Shown: positions 1 through 12,325, numbered from the stretch's first letter. The stretch is 64,000 nt of DNA from Seriola aureovittata (GCF_021018895.1 NC_079373.1:24379376-24443375); one strand, 5' to 3'. The notes: generated from the letters alone by a model not told the origin. Numbers and translations are program-made.

Positions 1-1920
1 GAAACTAGAGCAAGACTTCAGAGTCCAGTAGCAAATTGCATGGCAGTTGAAGTCCCGGCACCAGGCTGTCAGGTGTCCCCGCCGATTTTTCTTTCGATGT
101 TTAATCTGGCAGATAATTGCATCCATTATTAGAAATGATGCATAACGTCTGTCTGAGATCTGGTTGCGACTGTTTTTCATGAATCCTCATCAAAATTTCA
201 TATTTTCAATATCAGTGGGAAAGCGATGCGTTGAGGAGAATCTCTCATCAAAGCTTGTCATATTCATCTCGCTGAGATCTGAGTTAATATTAGTGATTGG
301 TCCCCAAGTCACGTTCAGCCCCATCTTTTCATTCCAGCATCTGGATTTAATTGTTGCTACGCAGTAAAGCCACAGCTGCTCTGCCTGTTAGGACAATAAA
401 TTACCCCAATTAGGACTCGAACAAAGGAGGCTGTCTGACACCGCAGCCCGCTGCCATGCCTGGAGATGGGAATGCAATGGAATGAGGCTCCTTACTGACA
501 CGAAGCCATACGAGAACACCTGCCCCATCATCTCTCTGATCAAAACACAGTTCCAGTCCAGTGGATATATAGAGCAGGAGGAGATTGCTTTGCATGGCCT
601 GCAGCTCGCTGCACCCTCAGTCGCGGGAGCTGCCGGTGTGTAAACGAAGTAGAAAAGGTGTCACCGTGTTCGGAATCAACGGGAGGTGTGTGTTGCGTAA
701 TATGCCGGGCAGATGATTAATTGTTGTTTTGATGATGAGTTGTGGATACATCCAGGTTTTCTGGCAGCCACATGCCGTATCGATGGCACCGGTAATGAAG
801 GCAGTAATGAGGGAAGGTTTAGGAGGACGTGGAATGGGAGGAACAATAGGAACATCTGTGCCTCTCTACAGTTAGAGTATAATCGAGACCATATTTCATT
901 TTCCTCTCTGAAAGCTAGTACGCACAATACTCGCTGTCTCCTTCCCTGAAAGATGAGACATATTTATTTGCCCAGTGTAACGCATTCAGCAGCTTCAGCA
1001 ACTCAGGTGGTCTACCTTTTGAGAGGAATGTAGGGTAGCCGCCTCCGTGACGACGGCCTCCGTCTTGATCGGCACTCCCTCCACGTCTCCGCCTGGCCAC
1101 GCCATCCCTTTGTCTCACCACTTGCTGTGAACACGCCATTAAGCCAGCCGGAGTTTGACAAGAAAAATTAAGTGTGCTATTTCCTGTGGCCTCGAGTGTC
1201 TTCCTGAATAATGAGCGCTTTGTCTGGACCCCCCCTCTCCTCTTGTCCCAACCCACTCCGTGCCATCGGTTTTACTCTTCCCCTTGAAGTTCCAGTCTGC
1301 TGAGAGAGTGAAGGGGTCTGTAGGTTGGCACTTGTCTCTGGAAAAGAGAAAAAAAAAAAAAAAAGAAAAGTGGCCATGCAAGACCTGTCAAACTAAATCT
1401 GGAAAAGCCAGAAAAAGAAAGAGGATTAGATGAATGAAGTGGATTTTATTGATGAAATCCTCATCCCATGTCACGGTATTAAAGAATGCAGAGTAGGGCG
1501 TACTGTATCTGAGGAAATATCCATTATGATAGAGCATCATGAGCGGGTGCAAACAGCTGCAGTTGTGTGAGCCAAATTAATTGGCACTGTTTCCCATATC
1601 ACTTATTATTTCCTTGCTTTTTCTTTTTCTTTTTTTTTAAAGCACGTCAATGGCTCAGCTGCACCACTGGATCAGAGCAAAAGAAAAACGCTGCTTCTCA
1701 CACAGCGAACCACTGAGAAGAAAGGGGAAGCTCCAGCGCCAGTTCCTCGCCCAGCCTTATTTCTCCCAATTACCAGCGTGTGAGCAAACAGTCTGACACG
1801 ACTGACCTCCTCTCGGAGAGCCGCGGTCATGACTGGAAGGCTCTCCCTGCTTATTATGACAGAAGTGTTATGGAAATGGAAGCAAAGTCTGCACCGTGGC
1901 GATAGCACCGCAGGAACGGA
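1..1920. other. Non-coding stretch, nothing recognised
   Basis: No reading frame here is long enough or has splice-like borders good enough to call a gene. The only obvious structures are short homopolymers: an A run at about 1349-1364 and a T-rich tract near 1620-1638. The base composition is mixed and no dispersed repeat is recognised. It could be intron or intergenic DNA. Confidence 0.6.
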
Positions 1921-1922
1921 TA

Positions 1923-2084
1923 GCCTATTATCCACCACTGTGTGGTTGGTAGTAATGGTGAGAGAGAGGGCATCCTATCCGTTATGGTGATGATGCATTT
2001 TGAATGGCTAGTGTCTATTATATATTACTGGATGATAATGGCAGGAGGGAGCATCCTCTGGGTTATGGTCATGATGCCAAGGAA
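1923..2084 (+). repeat. Diverged tandem duplication, about 81-bp unit, two copies
   Basis: Two adjacent blocks align at an offset of 81 bases. CATCCTATCCGTTATGG starts at 1971 and CATCCTCTGGGTTATGG starts at 2052, and similarity continues to either side (CTATTAT near the start of each block, ATGATGC near the end). The copies differ at many positions, so the duplication is not recent. No coding role is visible. Confidence 0.55.
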
Positions 2085-2086
2085 AT

Positions 2087-2634
2087 GCTAAAGGTCCCAC
2101 TCAGAATTTGCAGTGTGTGCCGTCTTGGTTTTTATGGTGATGGATTGAATGGAGGCAGTGGTGGGGTTTTTACGCTCTCTGTTGTAATAACGGCGGGCCA
2201 GTCCACGTGTTCAAAGAGCATGAATATCAAGGGAAGGCAGCGACAATGATGAGTGCATGTGCGTGCATGTGTGTGTGTGTGTGTGTTCCACAAACAAGAA
2301 GCGCGCAGTAGGAAGAGAGCCTTAGTTAGCTATCTGCTTGGCGCTTCGCCGCCCCTGTGATGTATGTTTATGGCCCATCATCTCTAGCCAATTACCCTGC
2401 CTCAGTGTGGGAGCGCCGCACCTTCCCATCACAGGCGTCAGTGTCTGAGCGTGGAGGGGAGAGGCAGCAAGTTAACGTTCCTGGACATCCCTGGCAAAGC
2501 GCTGTTTTCCTTAAGGGGGGGCTCTGGAGATTCATCTTTAAAAGTAAGCCACTGGGTAGAAGAGTCTACCGAGTCTACGGCTGCTTTGGGAATTGCAGGC
2601 TTGTTTACTGTGTGTTAATGCGAATGTGTGTGTC
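2087..2634. other. Non-coding stretch with a short TG microsatellite
   Basis: No gene is supported. A pure TG run lies at about 2269-2286. A 115-codon frame spans 2357-2704, but its end is made entirely of the TG microsatellite that follows, so it is not taken as coding. Confidence 0.6.

Positions 2635-2678
<44 letters not shown>
2635..2678 (+). repeat. (TG)n microsatellite
   Basis: An almost uninterrupted TG dinucleotide run of about 22 units, preceded by an imperfect GTGTGTGTCGG segment. Tracts of this length are often length-polymorphic. It creates cysteine/valine or histidine/threonine pseudo-ORFs on the two strands. Confidence 0.95.
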
Positions 2679-2680
<2 letters not shown>

Positions 2681-2907
2681 TACAGCGTGGGTGTTGTAAG
2701 TTAGCAAAGTATGTGTGCAAACTTTGTAAATCTCATACTGTACATACACTCTTTGCGTGGTGTGGATCATGTAGATCACTCACAGTTCGCTCGACACGCT
2801 CATGTGTGCATGCGGTTCGATGCTGTAAATGATGTGTGATCATTGCATTCACACTGAGAAGCCTCACAGCTGTGAAATAACCCTGACATTGTCTCTTTGT
2901 CTCCTAG

Positions 2908-2991
2908 ATACAGCTGAGGCAGACATGTTCATGTATCCCGTCCAGGTCGACCTGCAGACTCTCTCCCACAAACACATCTGAATTTAACAAG
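2908..2991 (+). other. Candidate small internal exon (84 nt), product not recognised
   Basis: A pyrimidine-rich tract (TTGTCTCTTTGTCTCCTAG) ends in AG at 2906-2907, and a donor-like AAG|GTAATC follows at 2992. The 84 nt between are a multiple of three and open in the frame starting at 2908, with a cysteine-containing stretch that includes CSCIPSRSTC. The third frame reads to a stop at about 2978-2980 and could instead be a terminal coding end. No protein family is recognised. Matches to splice consensus this short arise by chance in a 64-kb window, so the call is weak. A UTR exon or nothing at all are both possible. Confidence 0.25.
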
Positions 2992-3297
2992 GTAATCTTT
3001 CTCTCTCTCTCTTTTGTTTCTGCTTCTGAAGAACATGTTTTGTGTGAAATTATACTTTATTTGTCTCGTTCAGAGCAGCTGTCTCAGATTGCTTTCCCAT
3101 AAAATGTTCTCCTGTGGAGAAGTGACGTTAGGAAAGGTAAACCAAATCAAAGTCGCGGCGCAGCAGCCACAAAGGCTAATTTGCTTGGAGCAGGGAGTTA
3201 TTTTTAACCCTGTTGACACTGACGAGGAGTGTGACTCCATTAAACTTCACATTTAGATGATCTGAGAACTGAGAACACAGAGTGGCAAGACAAGGGT

Positions 3298-3313
3298 TTA
3301 TATATATATATAT

Positions 3314-3367
<54 letters not shown>
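3298..3367 (+). repeat. (TA)n microsatellite with CACATACA interruption
   Basis: An alternating TA tract interrupted once near 3314-3321 by CACATACA. Long TA tracts can extrude cruciforms and are prone to length change. Confidence 0.95.
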
Positions 3368-3369
<2 letters not shown>

Positions 3370-3817
3370 TCTCTGGCTCCATATTCACACACTATGACAG
3401 ATTGAAACTGCAAAGCTGTGTTTGTGTTGGCTAAATGAAGGAACGCTCCTGCCCAGAGGGTTTATCAGGAAGAGAAAATATTGACCGCCAACAGTTGCAC
3501 TTTGGTGGTGTTATTGCTTTTCACACTTGTGTGATACAGACAGCAGTCGCCAAGCACAACAATTGTAAAACCCGAAGCCATATTGACAGCCGCATTGCTC
3601 TTCTGTGCAGGGTAGCATATCCAGCTTATGGTGTTTACTTTTTAGCTTATTTCACTGAAGTGCTTTCTGCAGACAAATAATATTAAAAAAAAAAATTCCA
3701 GAACAAGGGAGAAGGAAGGAAAATAATTACTCTTTAGGTGAGATGCAAAACCCAGAGGGGCCTCTAAATTTGCCTCTAAATTAAGACTGCAAAACACACT
3801 GACAGAGCAGCAGCTGA

Positions 3818-3818
<1 letters not shown>

Positions 3819-3852
<34 letters not shown>
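3819..3852 (+). repeat. (TG)n microsatellite
   Basis: A pure TG run of about 17 units, followed by GAGACC and a T tract. It has no visible relation to a gene. Confidence 0.95.
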
Positions 3853-3854
<2 letters not shown>

Positions 3855-3869
3855 ACCTTTTTTTTCAAT

Positions 3870-4316
3870 ATGCTGTAGCATTTGACTTGCTCTGCCAGCC
3901 ACTGGGATTCTCGGTTAGCGCACAGTTCAAGTCGGTTCATCACCTCAATATGAGAGGGCAGCTCTGAGAAATTGGCTATCGCTGCAGCTCTACATGGACC
4001 CCTGTTATTGTAATTATAAACTCACCAATATCTTATTTCAGTGTTTACTTGCAGCTAAAAGCAAGAAGTGACAGATAATTGTGGCCTTTGCCAATCACAC
4101 TGGAGGCAACCCAAACAAATAGTTATTTCTGGCAATAATTTAATATTGTAACATCTTGCAATGGATGAAATTGTGATGCTTGTGATCAGACCATCTTATC
4201 CTTTTACAAAATTCCCTCGGTCTAAATGAATGAGTCCAAGTAAATTTTAGTTTAAAAATAAAGAGAATCTATTATTTCACTTCTTTGTTACATTTTGTTT
4301 AATGTAAAGAAGACGA
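3870..4316. other. Non-coding stretch, nothing recognised
   Basis: AT-rich single-copy-looking sequence between the TG microsatellite and the dispersed repeat that starts near 4317. No reading frame or structured element is supported. Confidence 0.55.
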
Positions 4317-4978
4317 AGGATTTCAGTCGTTGGACATCTGGATCATTGGACATCTGGATCTTAAGTATATCAGAGAAAGAAGCGAATGAGCAAATGTTAG
4401 ACAGCTCAGCTCTGAGTCACTCTGACACATCCAGTGTCCGCTAAAGAGCATCAGTGAAACACTGACTTAAGTAGTTTCACTTAAAATAAAAACAGTGTTT
4501 TTTACCAGTTTTAATCGGCCGGTCCATTTGTTATGGAGAAGAGGAGACCTCTGTGGATAATTCAGCTCCTGGTAAAACCCTCCTGTACGTCCGGTTCATA
4601 AATTATCAGTGAAACAATCAAAATAAAGGTTAGCAGCAGTCTCAGCTCCCAACCCTTCCCTGACATCTCGTGTCCGCTTTATACCATCGGCCATGATTAA
4701 GTGTGAAACTACTTTATTCAGTGCTTTTGACGATTTTAATCACCGGATCCATTAGTTATGGAGAGGAGGAGACCTCTGTGGATAATTCTGCTCCTGGTAA
4801 AAACCTCCTGAACGACTGACACTGAAGGAATCAGAACCGGGAGAAGCTTATGGTGATGGTGGTGAGGACGACAACTCCCATGATCCCACATTATTTCAAG
4901 ATGTCACCCGATGCCGTCTATTGTTATTGTTTTGATTGAGCCTACCTTAGAGGCAGAAGTTACACACTGTGCGTTTAA
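4317..4978 (+). repeat. Dispersed repeat with internal duplication, copy 1
   Basis: This block shares long stretches with 19100-19701, so it is a dispersed repeat family. Inside it, two monomers about 225 bp apart each carry GGAGACCTCTGTGGATAAT (4543 and 4768) followed by GCTCCTGGTAAAA, and each is preceded by a region with AGTGTGAAAC-like or GTTTCACTTA-like text. A short direct duplication, TTGGACATCTGGATC, lies at 4330-4360. The right edge is near TTACACACTGTGCGTTTAA, and TTAA at 4975-4978 could be a target-site duplication. The left edge is uncertain. There is no coding capacity, so it is probably a non-autonomous DNA transposon. The family name is not known to me. Confidence 0.65.
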
Positions 4979-5061
4979 AGGGGGCAGATGACATGTTGTG
5001 ACAATTTAAGGAGATGACATTTCACATGCCTTTGTCAAACATTAATAAATAATTAGCGCTA

Positions 5062-5310
5062 ATGGACTGCACTATAGCTCTTTTCTAGTCTTATGGACCA
5101 CTCAAGCCACATTCACCCGTTCACACACGTTCATACAGCGCTGTTTCCTACACATGTAGTGCTTTTCTACCACACACACACTCTCACACACTATTGACAG
5201 ATCGGGGGCAATTTGGGGTTCAATATCTTGCTCAAAGATACTTTAAAACCAAGGCTGCAGGAACCACTGACCGTCCGGTTAGTGGCTCTACCTCATGTGC
5301 CACAGCCGTT
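5062..5310 (-). mobile_element. SINE-like dispersed teleost repeat, reversed
   Basis: Read on the minus strand, the element starts with a tRNA-like head: GGCTGTGGCACATGAGGTAG resembles an A box (TGGCTCAGNNGGTAGAGC), and CGGTCAGTGGTTCCTG resembles a B box. The body that follows, read on the plus strand, includes TGGACTGCACTATAGCTCTT, ACCACTCAAGCCACATTCAC, and GGGGCAATTTGGGGTTCA. I recognise this text as very common in fish genomes. The copy is degenerate, with box mismatches and deletions, so it is not expected to be active. No target-site duplication was resolved. Confidence 0.65.
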
Positions 5311-8300
5311 AAAATAGCCATATGAACTTTAAGTGTATTGCCAAACCTTATAGTGGATGAAGGTGATGCTATATTTTGCAAAGCTGTTCCTGCACTCTCA
5401 GTAGTTTCCTGTGCTGCGCTGATGAAGGAGCTCGGGCTGCTGTTTCTGTTTTTCTGACCTATAACATTTTTAAGTGTTTCACTCCAGTGAATGAGATGTT
5501 TGACATTCTGAATGGCGGGGCCTTGAAACAGCTTAAATCAAGCATTGATGTGATCCTCCACATTCTCATCTGCTTCAATGGCATGCCAGTGTGGGCGTGC
5601 ATTAAAGATTCATGCAAACAGCTGTTTCTTCTACAGGACAGCATGGTACAGAGCAAGGGCTGTGTGCTTCGATTTCAAATCAGGGAGTTCCTAAAGGAGC
5701 TGGGTTTGAAATAATATCACAATGCAGCGCGGGGCGCTGTGTTAGGGTAGGAAATTAACACATGCTTGTCGCAAAAACTGATAATGCCTCCCTGAAACTC
5801 TTGAGCAGAAGTGCGAATAATAGCCACAGGCAACAAAATAAACTGCCTTTGAGTTTCGGTAAAACCTAAATTTGCCATGAAGAAGCAGCTCCCTTCTTAA
5901 TACACAATAAGTCTGATCCAAAGCCAGAGCGAACCATATCAGTGGAAGCAGGATGAGTTGATGGGTTTCGAATCAGTCATTTCCATATAACGTTTTGCTT
6001 TGACATTTACCTAAACAAGCATGACTGTTTCTATGAAGCACCACAGACATAGCAGGCTTGAAAGAAAATGCACTCAAGCTGACATTTGTAGGATATTTAA
6101 TGATAGATGCAGTGATAATATTTGCCAGCTCCTGACAAGCTGTGCAGCCACTGAATGCAGAGGCTGAGTTATGTATGTGCGTCAGGTATGAGACGCCTAT
6201 TCAGGGTGAGCGTGTTGCTGCCATCATCCTCTCTCCTTTTCAGGCTTACATTTGCTCTGTCTTTTTTATTTATTTTTTGGCCATCTTTTGTCAGGAGAGA
6301 CTGAGGTTTTTCCTGCAAAAGAAAGCCTCATTAAATATTTTCATGTCTGCTGCATTGAAATGGATTCAGAGGGTTCCCTGCATCCCTGGAAAACACGTGG
6401 AAAATGAGAGAAAAAGTAAAACGTCCTGAAAAATATTGTGTTGTCTTCGAAAATTATTTCAATGTTCTCCTATTTTCTTGCAGAGTTATGTTCAGGATCA
6501 TGTTGATGTTCGAATAGTAGGCCAGTTTATGGAGGACAGTATTTTTGAATAGGCTGCTATCGGTTCTGTTTGGCAATGCTGTGAACGCACCCCAAACTCT
6601 TCCCTTAAATATACTTAAGTCACTGCTGGCTGCCAACTGTGGTAGTTGTTATTAGGGGTATAGACTAACGTGTTCTTCCCAACTTTATTTTAAAAGTTTA
6701 AAACAGTTTGAAACAGTTTTCAAACAGTTCAACAGTTATAATGGGTTAGCATGTTTGGTTCAGTTGCTGAAGTTGACGTGCTTGCTAGCTTGTTTTACCT
6801 GTAGCTAAAGGTTTAAGGTTTGTGATTTAAAGGGTTTTAAATGTGAGTTGGTTCATTGCTGAGAGTTGAATAATAATAAATGGGAAGCCGGGGTGAATAC
6901 AATGAATGGGAGCTCGACTGCATGTTAGTCAAACACCAGCTACATACTCGCTAACAGCACTTTTTACTATGCTAGCATCTTTGTTTGCGCCACTGCAAAC
7001 CCAATGCTGCATTGCTCAGGTAAAACAGACCATAACACGACATGAAATGTTTAACTTTTGTGGCAGAAGGTCACAGTGGGTTTGATGAAAGGAGCTAAAG
7101 TGTGATAAACTGATAAGACCCAGTGACAGTCAATAATCTTACCAAATTCTACTGTGAATCGAACATTTAGCTGTAAAGTTCAGTCTAGATTTGTCATTAG
7201 GGAAAATTGAAGGCTAATATTTAGTAACTGGTGTTCAGACAGCAAAGGTTAATTAATTCCTAAGCAAAAAGTGAGTCAGGTTAGTTCTTGGGATCAATTT
7301 GTCATAATTTATCATAATTTCATGATGAATTAAGCATGTAATACATGATTTTATAGATAAGCATATAGAAGGCACTTATTTTAAATCAGACTTCCACAGA
7401 TAGGAACATATTGATGTTTGCTGTGATTCCTGTCTGTCATTGGAGCTAGAAAAATGATCTCCAGAGAAGAGTAGGAACCCTGACTAAACAAACAAATACA
7501 GCTGGAATTGTGAAGTGCATGTGCCTGCGTCTACTACTATATGCTCCATGCCTCACAGAAGTAAATAATCTGTAATAGTATGGCACAATACCATTCTCTC
7601 TCCTCTGCTGAGACAGGCCATGACCCCCCTCATGGGAGCTCTACAGTGACCATTTGAATGGTAATGTGACAGGCTGAATGACAATTTACAGCCCACACAA
7701 AAGCATTGCCTCACTGAATCAAAAGACAGCTCTGTAATAACAAACACAAACAATACGGTGAGCTCCAACCGTATGCTATCTGCTGTTTTTTTTCTCTCTC
7801 TCTCTCTTCCTCTTCAAAATTATACTATCAGTCACAGTGTCTGGAAAAGAAAATGAGTGAAAGCGGCAGTGGCTGAAGCGAAAAAGACAGGGTTTTCACC
7901 TATCAACACAAAGTCGCACCTCTCTCAAAGCCGGCCCGCTTCTTTCGCTGGTAAAATAACGCAGCGGCGAGCTATTCCTGCCGGATATTGCGGTAATAAG
8001 CAGATGATCCCCTTTAGAAATAACAGCTGTCCATGTTTTTTCTAATGGTGAGACTCCATCACTGCCCGTCACTCCTCGTTCATCAGCAGCTGTTAGCCAT
8101 GCATCCTATGTGTAATTGCTCTCACTCTGTGCTGTAGTGCATTATTTTTCACCTGCACTTATGAGTTGGATAAATGCGCCATAATGCAAGCATTAAGGTG
8201 GCTCAGTGCGATTTGTTGCACATCTGCTTTGCTTGCAAGTTGATGAGGACTGGTCAGCTGGAAAACACCGGTGGTTTCCGTCGAGGTTATGATCTGTGGG

Positions 8301-9704
8301 AGCTTGAACGCAGCCTCAACAGAATATTCAGTGTTTCCTGCTGCAGACTGACACATTCTGAGGGGATTTCTCAATGATGTAGCATTTTTCTTCCATCATC
8401 TCAAATTGTATTACCTTAATAGATCTCTCAATCTTACGTTGCTTTTCTAAAGACTCATCAGAACCCCTGCATCTATGTACAGCTTTTCATTTTCTAATTA
8501 ATTTTAAACCATAACAGTGGGGAGCCTAGCTTAAGACTGCAATATGTTCTGTGTTTGGCATCTTTGTTTAGCGTAATCATTGCACACCAAAAATTGCCTC
8601 CAAATCTTAAGAAGATTCCTTTTTTTTCTTTCCCAATCCACTCTTAAGCGTTGTAATAATTTGTTCTGTCGTGTCTGGAAATTTGCAGTGCAGCTAATAG
8701 AGTTTTATGAAATGTTGTCTGCTGTCAGTCTGACACCCTCATGCGTGCCATCTGATTTTTTTTTGGTGTCAGTCCCTCAGAAACTGAGACTAAGGACTTC
8801 TGTCTGAACTCATCCACACACACAGTCAACATTCACACAGAAAGAAATCCATTATAGACGGTGTAGAAATAAATGTTTTTGCACCAATTGTAGGCTCATG
8901 TAGTCTCCTGCTGGGTATTTGAAAATCTGAACAACACGACCTGTTACAACAGTTTTACTTTCTCACCTCACAACAAGAGGAGATGTCTTTTTTTATACAA
9001 GGTCATTTCAGGATATTTCTAACTAAAACAGAAGTTGAAGAAACAAGTCAAGGGCACAAAAATAATTAATTACAACTTTTCGTCAGCAAATAACATGAAA
9101 ATTTCACAGTATCTCCATTTCTGGGCATATTAAAAGGTGGATTTTTTTCCTGCAAAACTTGGATGTGCACATCAGAGATGTGTAAAGCTTCCCCCTGAAT
9201 TGTTGGTATGGCACTATCTTTGGCTTACACCCACATGGTATTTTTCTGCACGCTGGAAACCCACTCAGCTTTTTATATTTCTCTCAGTTTGGTTGCGAGA
9301 GGAGGCTCAACAGTGCCAACCCCACGGGATGTCGATTCTCACCAATGCTGGTGGACTTACAGTAACATTTCGCCCCAGTGTCAGGGAAGAGGAGAGGAGA
9401 ACCAGAGCGAAAGAGAGAAGACCATGAGCTTAATGTAGATCTGTCATCAGCTGGCTGCAGATCAAAAGAGCAGCATTGGCAGGCGGAGCACAGAATCCAC
9501 TGGAGCCTCCTTTCTGTGCCAAGCTCCAGCTTCTCTGAGGTAGACGAGCACAGAGGGGCCTGGCTCTAGGCGAGGAGTGTGTGTATCTGCTCTCTACGTG
9601 TGTGTATGTGTGTGTATTTTAGGGGGCGGAGAGGTGTGGGCACGCACACATTGTCTCAAGGCAAGGATCTGGCACTTTGAAAATGTCACCAAAATCCCAG
9701 CAAC
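5311..9704. other. Non-coding stretch, about 4.4 kb
   Basis: No gene is supported. The longest frame, 5376-5714 (112 codons), has no recognisable domain and no splice-like borders. Around 6650-7060 the sequence is rich in AAACAGTTT-type and GCTAGC-type text and looks like an old transposon remnant, but no second copy was found in the window. Pyrimidine-rich CTCTCT tracts near 7794-7815 are short. No RNA gene was recognised. Confidence 0.5.
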
Positions 9705-9725
9705 AAAAAAAAAAAAAAAAAAAAA
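9705..9725 (+). repeat. Poly(A) tract
   Basis: A run of about 21 A residues. No SINE or LINE body was recognised immediately upstream, so it is called only as a homopolymer. Confidence 0.9.
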
Positions 9726-9808
9726 CGAGGCGAATGGAGAAAGTGTGATGAACAGACGTGCATGCTCAGGGAGGTGTGGGATTTAGAGACTGTGGAAGGC
9801 AGAATCGT

Positions 9809-9833
9809 TCTCTCTCTCTCTCTTTCTCTCTCA
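9809..9833 (+). repeat. (CT)n microsatellite
   Basis: A CT-rich run interrupted by one extra T, about 12 units long. Confidence 0.85.
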
Positions 9834-10465
9834 GAGTGGGAGATTGGGAGGAATAAAAATGATGGCACAAAGACAGAAAGATGCAAGCAGGCTTTCTTGA
9901 CTGTACACCTCTGCAATATCAGTGTACAACTGTTAAGTGGGTTCAAGGACATATCGAAATTGCAGCCTTCGGAGGTTTGTTAAGTGCTTTTTTTTTTTTG
10001 GAAATGCTTCTCACTTTTGACAGGAGCATGATGCTTGAACATGTTTCCCTGTACACTTGTGCAACTGTGAGCAAAAATATTTTGTCATTTTAAATCAGCT
10101 GTACCAGCACATGTTTTGTGTGTGTCTACATTCACTATTGCATTTCATTATTAGGCTGAATATTAAATATTGAATGGTTTGCTCTAGGCCATCACTCAGA
10201 GTTTCTGCCCATGATGGAGCCTGTTTCATGCACTTTTTTGGTAAACATTATAAGAACATTTCACACATCTTTTTAGTGAGGCAGGTGCATAGTGGCAGGA
10301 TGAATGGCTCCAAAGTAGCAATTTAAAAATTTGGCACACTGTCTAACTTGCAATAAACATTTTTTTTTGCAACGTTTTGGAGCACCGAAATATTATGAAA
10401 GCAGGCTCGGGCTGATATTTGATAATAATCTATATAGTATATTTCATGCCATGGGCAATATATGG
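9834..10465. other. Non-coding stretch, nothing recognised
   Basis: AT-rich sequence with short T runs near 9990 and 10362. No supported frame, repeat copy or RNA gene. Confidence 0.55.
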
Positions 10466-10468
10466 GCA

Positions 10469-10513
<45 letters not shown>

Positions 10514-10524
10514 TTTTTTTTTTA
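10469..10524 (+). repeat. (AT)n microsatellite followed by T tract
   Basis: An AT dinucleotide run with one ATGT interruption, ending at about 10507, followed by a T run to about 10524. It is preceded by two copies of ATGGGCAATAT about 13 bases apart. Confidence 0.9.
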
Positions 10525-11243
10525 GTTTGACACATCTTTGTGACATTTCCTGTTATATCTTACCCATTTGAGATATCAAGATGCTCCAGCTTTAGATGGA
10601 TGGATGTCTCACTCCCTTGTGTTCTCTGGAATCAACCATTGCTTGTAGAAATTATTTGTATAGGTTTCTCAGTTACATCTCTTGATGACTTATGTTCACA
10701 TGCAACATTTTTTTTTTTTTTATTTCATCAGATGGAGCGCTTCTAATTAACAACATTTCTTCATCTGCTCCTTTTGTCAGACTGGATGCTGCAGCCACTG
10801 CCCCGACTGCCCCACACAACTACACTGTCACTGCAGATCGTACTATTGGCAGCACATCTCTAATTACCATGATTATTTGTCAGATTGTCAGATGCAACGA
10901 TCTTTTTTATTTATTTTAACTTTTTTTAATTTGTTTTGTAGAATAAGCATTTAGAAAATGGCCCAAAATTATGAGACATGTTTAGTGCTACTCTGTTCAA
11001 AACACTGAAATGCACGGTACGAAAATCTTTAGGCAAATGACAGCAGCAAATACTAGAAGGTGAAAACCTCATCCGACAACAAAGGTGTGTGGAGTCTTTG
11101 CTTCATATGTTTATCTCCACAGCCTACAGAGCTTCTAAAGACAGGCCTGACCTTGCCAATCTTGCTCCCAAGTGCAAAAAAAAAAAAAAATCAGACCGAG
11201 TGAAGATGCACATCTCTCTCTCTAACTTCTAAGGTGTTTTCTT
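10525..11243. other. Non-coding stretch with an unconvincing exon-like segment
   Basis: Contains T tracts (near 10708-10721) and an A tract (near 11177-11190). A segment after TTTATCTCCACAG at 11112-11124 stays open for about 20 codons but runs into the A tract and has no donor site. No gene is called. Confidence 0.55.
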
Positions 11244-11287
<44 letters not shown>

Positions 11288-11306
11288 TGTGTGTGCACGC
11301 GTGTGT
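11244..11306 (+). repeat. (TG)n microsatellite, compound tail
   Basis: About 20 TG units followed by GGGTGTGTGTGTGCACGCGTGTG. The tail is an imperfect alternating purine-pyrimidine tract of the kind that can adopt Z-DNA. Confidence 0.9.
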
Positions 11307-11810
11307 TCTTGCGTTTACACGAACTCAATGTCAAACCTATTTCCAAACTACTGATTCAGCGAGTTGTGAAGATATACAGTGGAGCTGCCAGTGCTAACCT
11401 TTAGAGATTACAGTGACATTAAAAGCTGCATATGGTGAGCGGGGAGACCCGAACCATTGGGTGCCTCATCTGATGCAAATGTCCTCTTTCACCTCTATCA
11501 GCAAAAGTAATTATGGCAAACCACTGTGACATCTCAGGCTGTGCAAGAGAGGGGGAGGGGGGGAGTACCTAGTATAGGTCATGGAAATACACCCATGTCT
11601 CTGGGTAAGGAGGAGACAATTATCTTTTCCTGCGGAGAGGCAGCGTTGAGGGAGGAGCCTTCCAACACCCCCATCACCACCACCACCCTCACCAACGCAG
11701 CTCCTCAACCTCAAGTATCTTTTGTGCCTGCAGCCTTGAGGGACTCAGGCAAGAAATTGACACTGCTGTTAGTATGCTCAGGGCTAAAGAGATGCATCGG
11801 TATAGCTGCA

Positions 11811-11811
<1 letters not shown>

Positions 11812-11854
<43 letters not shown>
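11812..11854 (+). repeat. (CT)n microsatellite
   Basis: An uninterrupted CT run of about 21 units. In translation it gives a serine-leucine ladder, which explains the two overlapping pseudo-ORFs that cross it. Confidence 0.95.
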
Positions 11855-11858
<4 letters not shown>

Positions 11859-12194
11859 CTCGACTTGGGGCCTCATTAATATGTCGGCAAACATGTGTTT
11901 GGTCCAGATTTTATAATGTATTTCTACAGTCACTGCACAGATATGAAAATGACATGCACATTGGCAGTGTGTCCGCTACAGTAGTAATAGGATGTCAGTT
12001 GATTCTCACACACACTTTCTCTCAGAATAACAACAATAATAATGACGTTTATTGTTTTTTCTGTTTTCTTTATCTTACATATGTTGGTTCTAATTTCCAC
12101 TATGCTACGTTTTCTTTTCTTTTTTATTACTAATGGTAAATCTTATGTGCCTTCTTGATGAACACATCTATCAGAAAGATAGACAAAACTTAAC

Positions 12195-12325
12195 ATAACA
12201 GTGGCCACATGTAGTATATATATATTTTTTTATATGAAGTTTTGATATCCATAAGAAGATGCCTTTCTTCTGTTTTCTGAGTGATGGAATAAAATACAGC
12301 AGATTTCTTTATACAATATGGGACC
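12195..12325 (-). mobile_element. Internally deleted copy of the TTAA-bordered MITE
   Basis: The right end here, TATACAATATGGGACC followed by TTAA (12326-12329), is the reverse complement of the left end of the MITEs at 27318 and 52884. Upstream, TGAAGTTTTGATATCCATAA with AGAAGAT matches the reverse complement of the sub-terminal segment of those copies (ATCTTCTTATGGATCAACAC with TTCAAG). The roughly 400 bases that lie between these parts in full copies are missing. The outer left end is not resolved, since TTAA at 12190-12193 is not followed by a good terminal repeat. Confidence 0.55.

Noticed and set aside
5376..5714. 112-codon plus-strand frame
   Set aside because: No domain, no splice-like borders, and a minus-strand frame of similar quality overlaps it. 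The length is within chance for this composition.
11125..11191. Exon-like segment after TTTATCTCCACAG
   Set aside because: It runs into a poly(A) tract with no donor site, and no frame resembles a known protein.
11526..12133. Two overlapping frames of 117 and 119 codons on the plus strand
   Set aside because: Both run through the CT microsatellite, which reads as a serine-leucine ladder in either phase.
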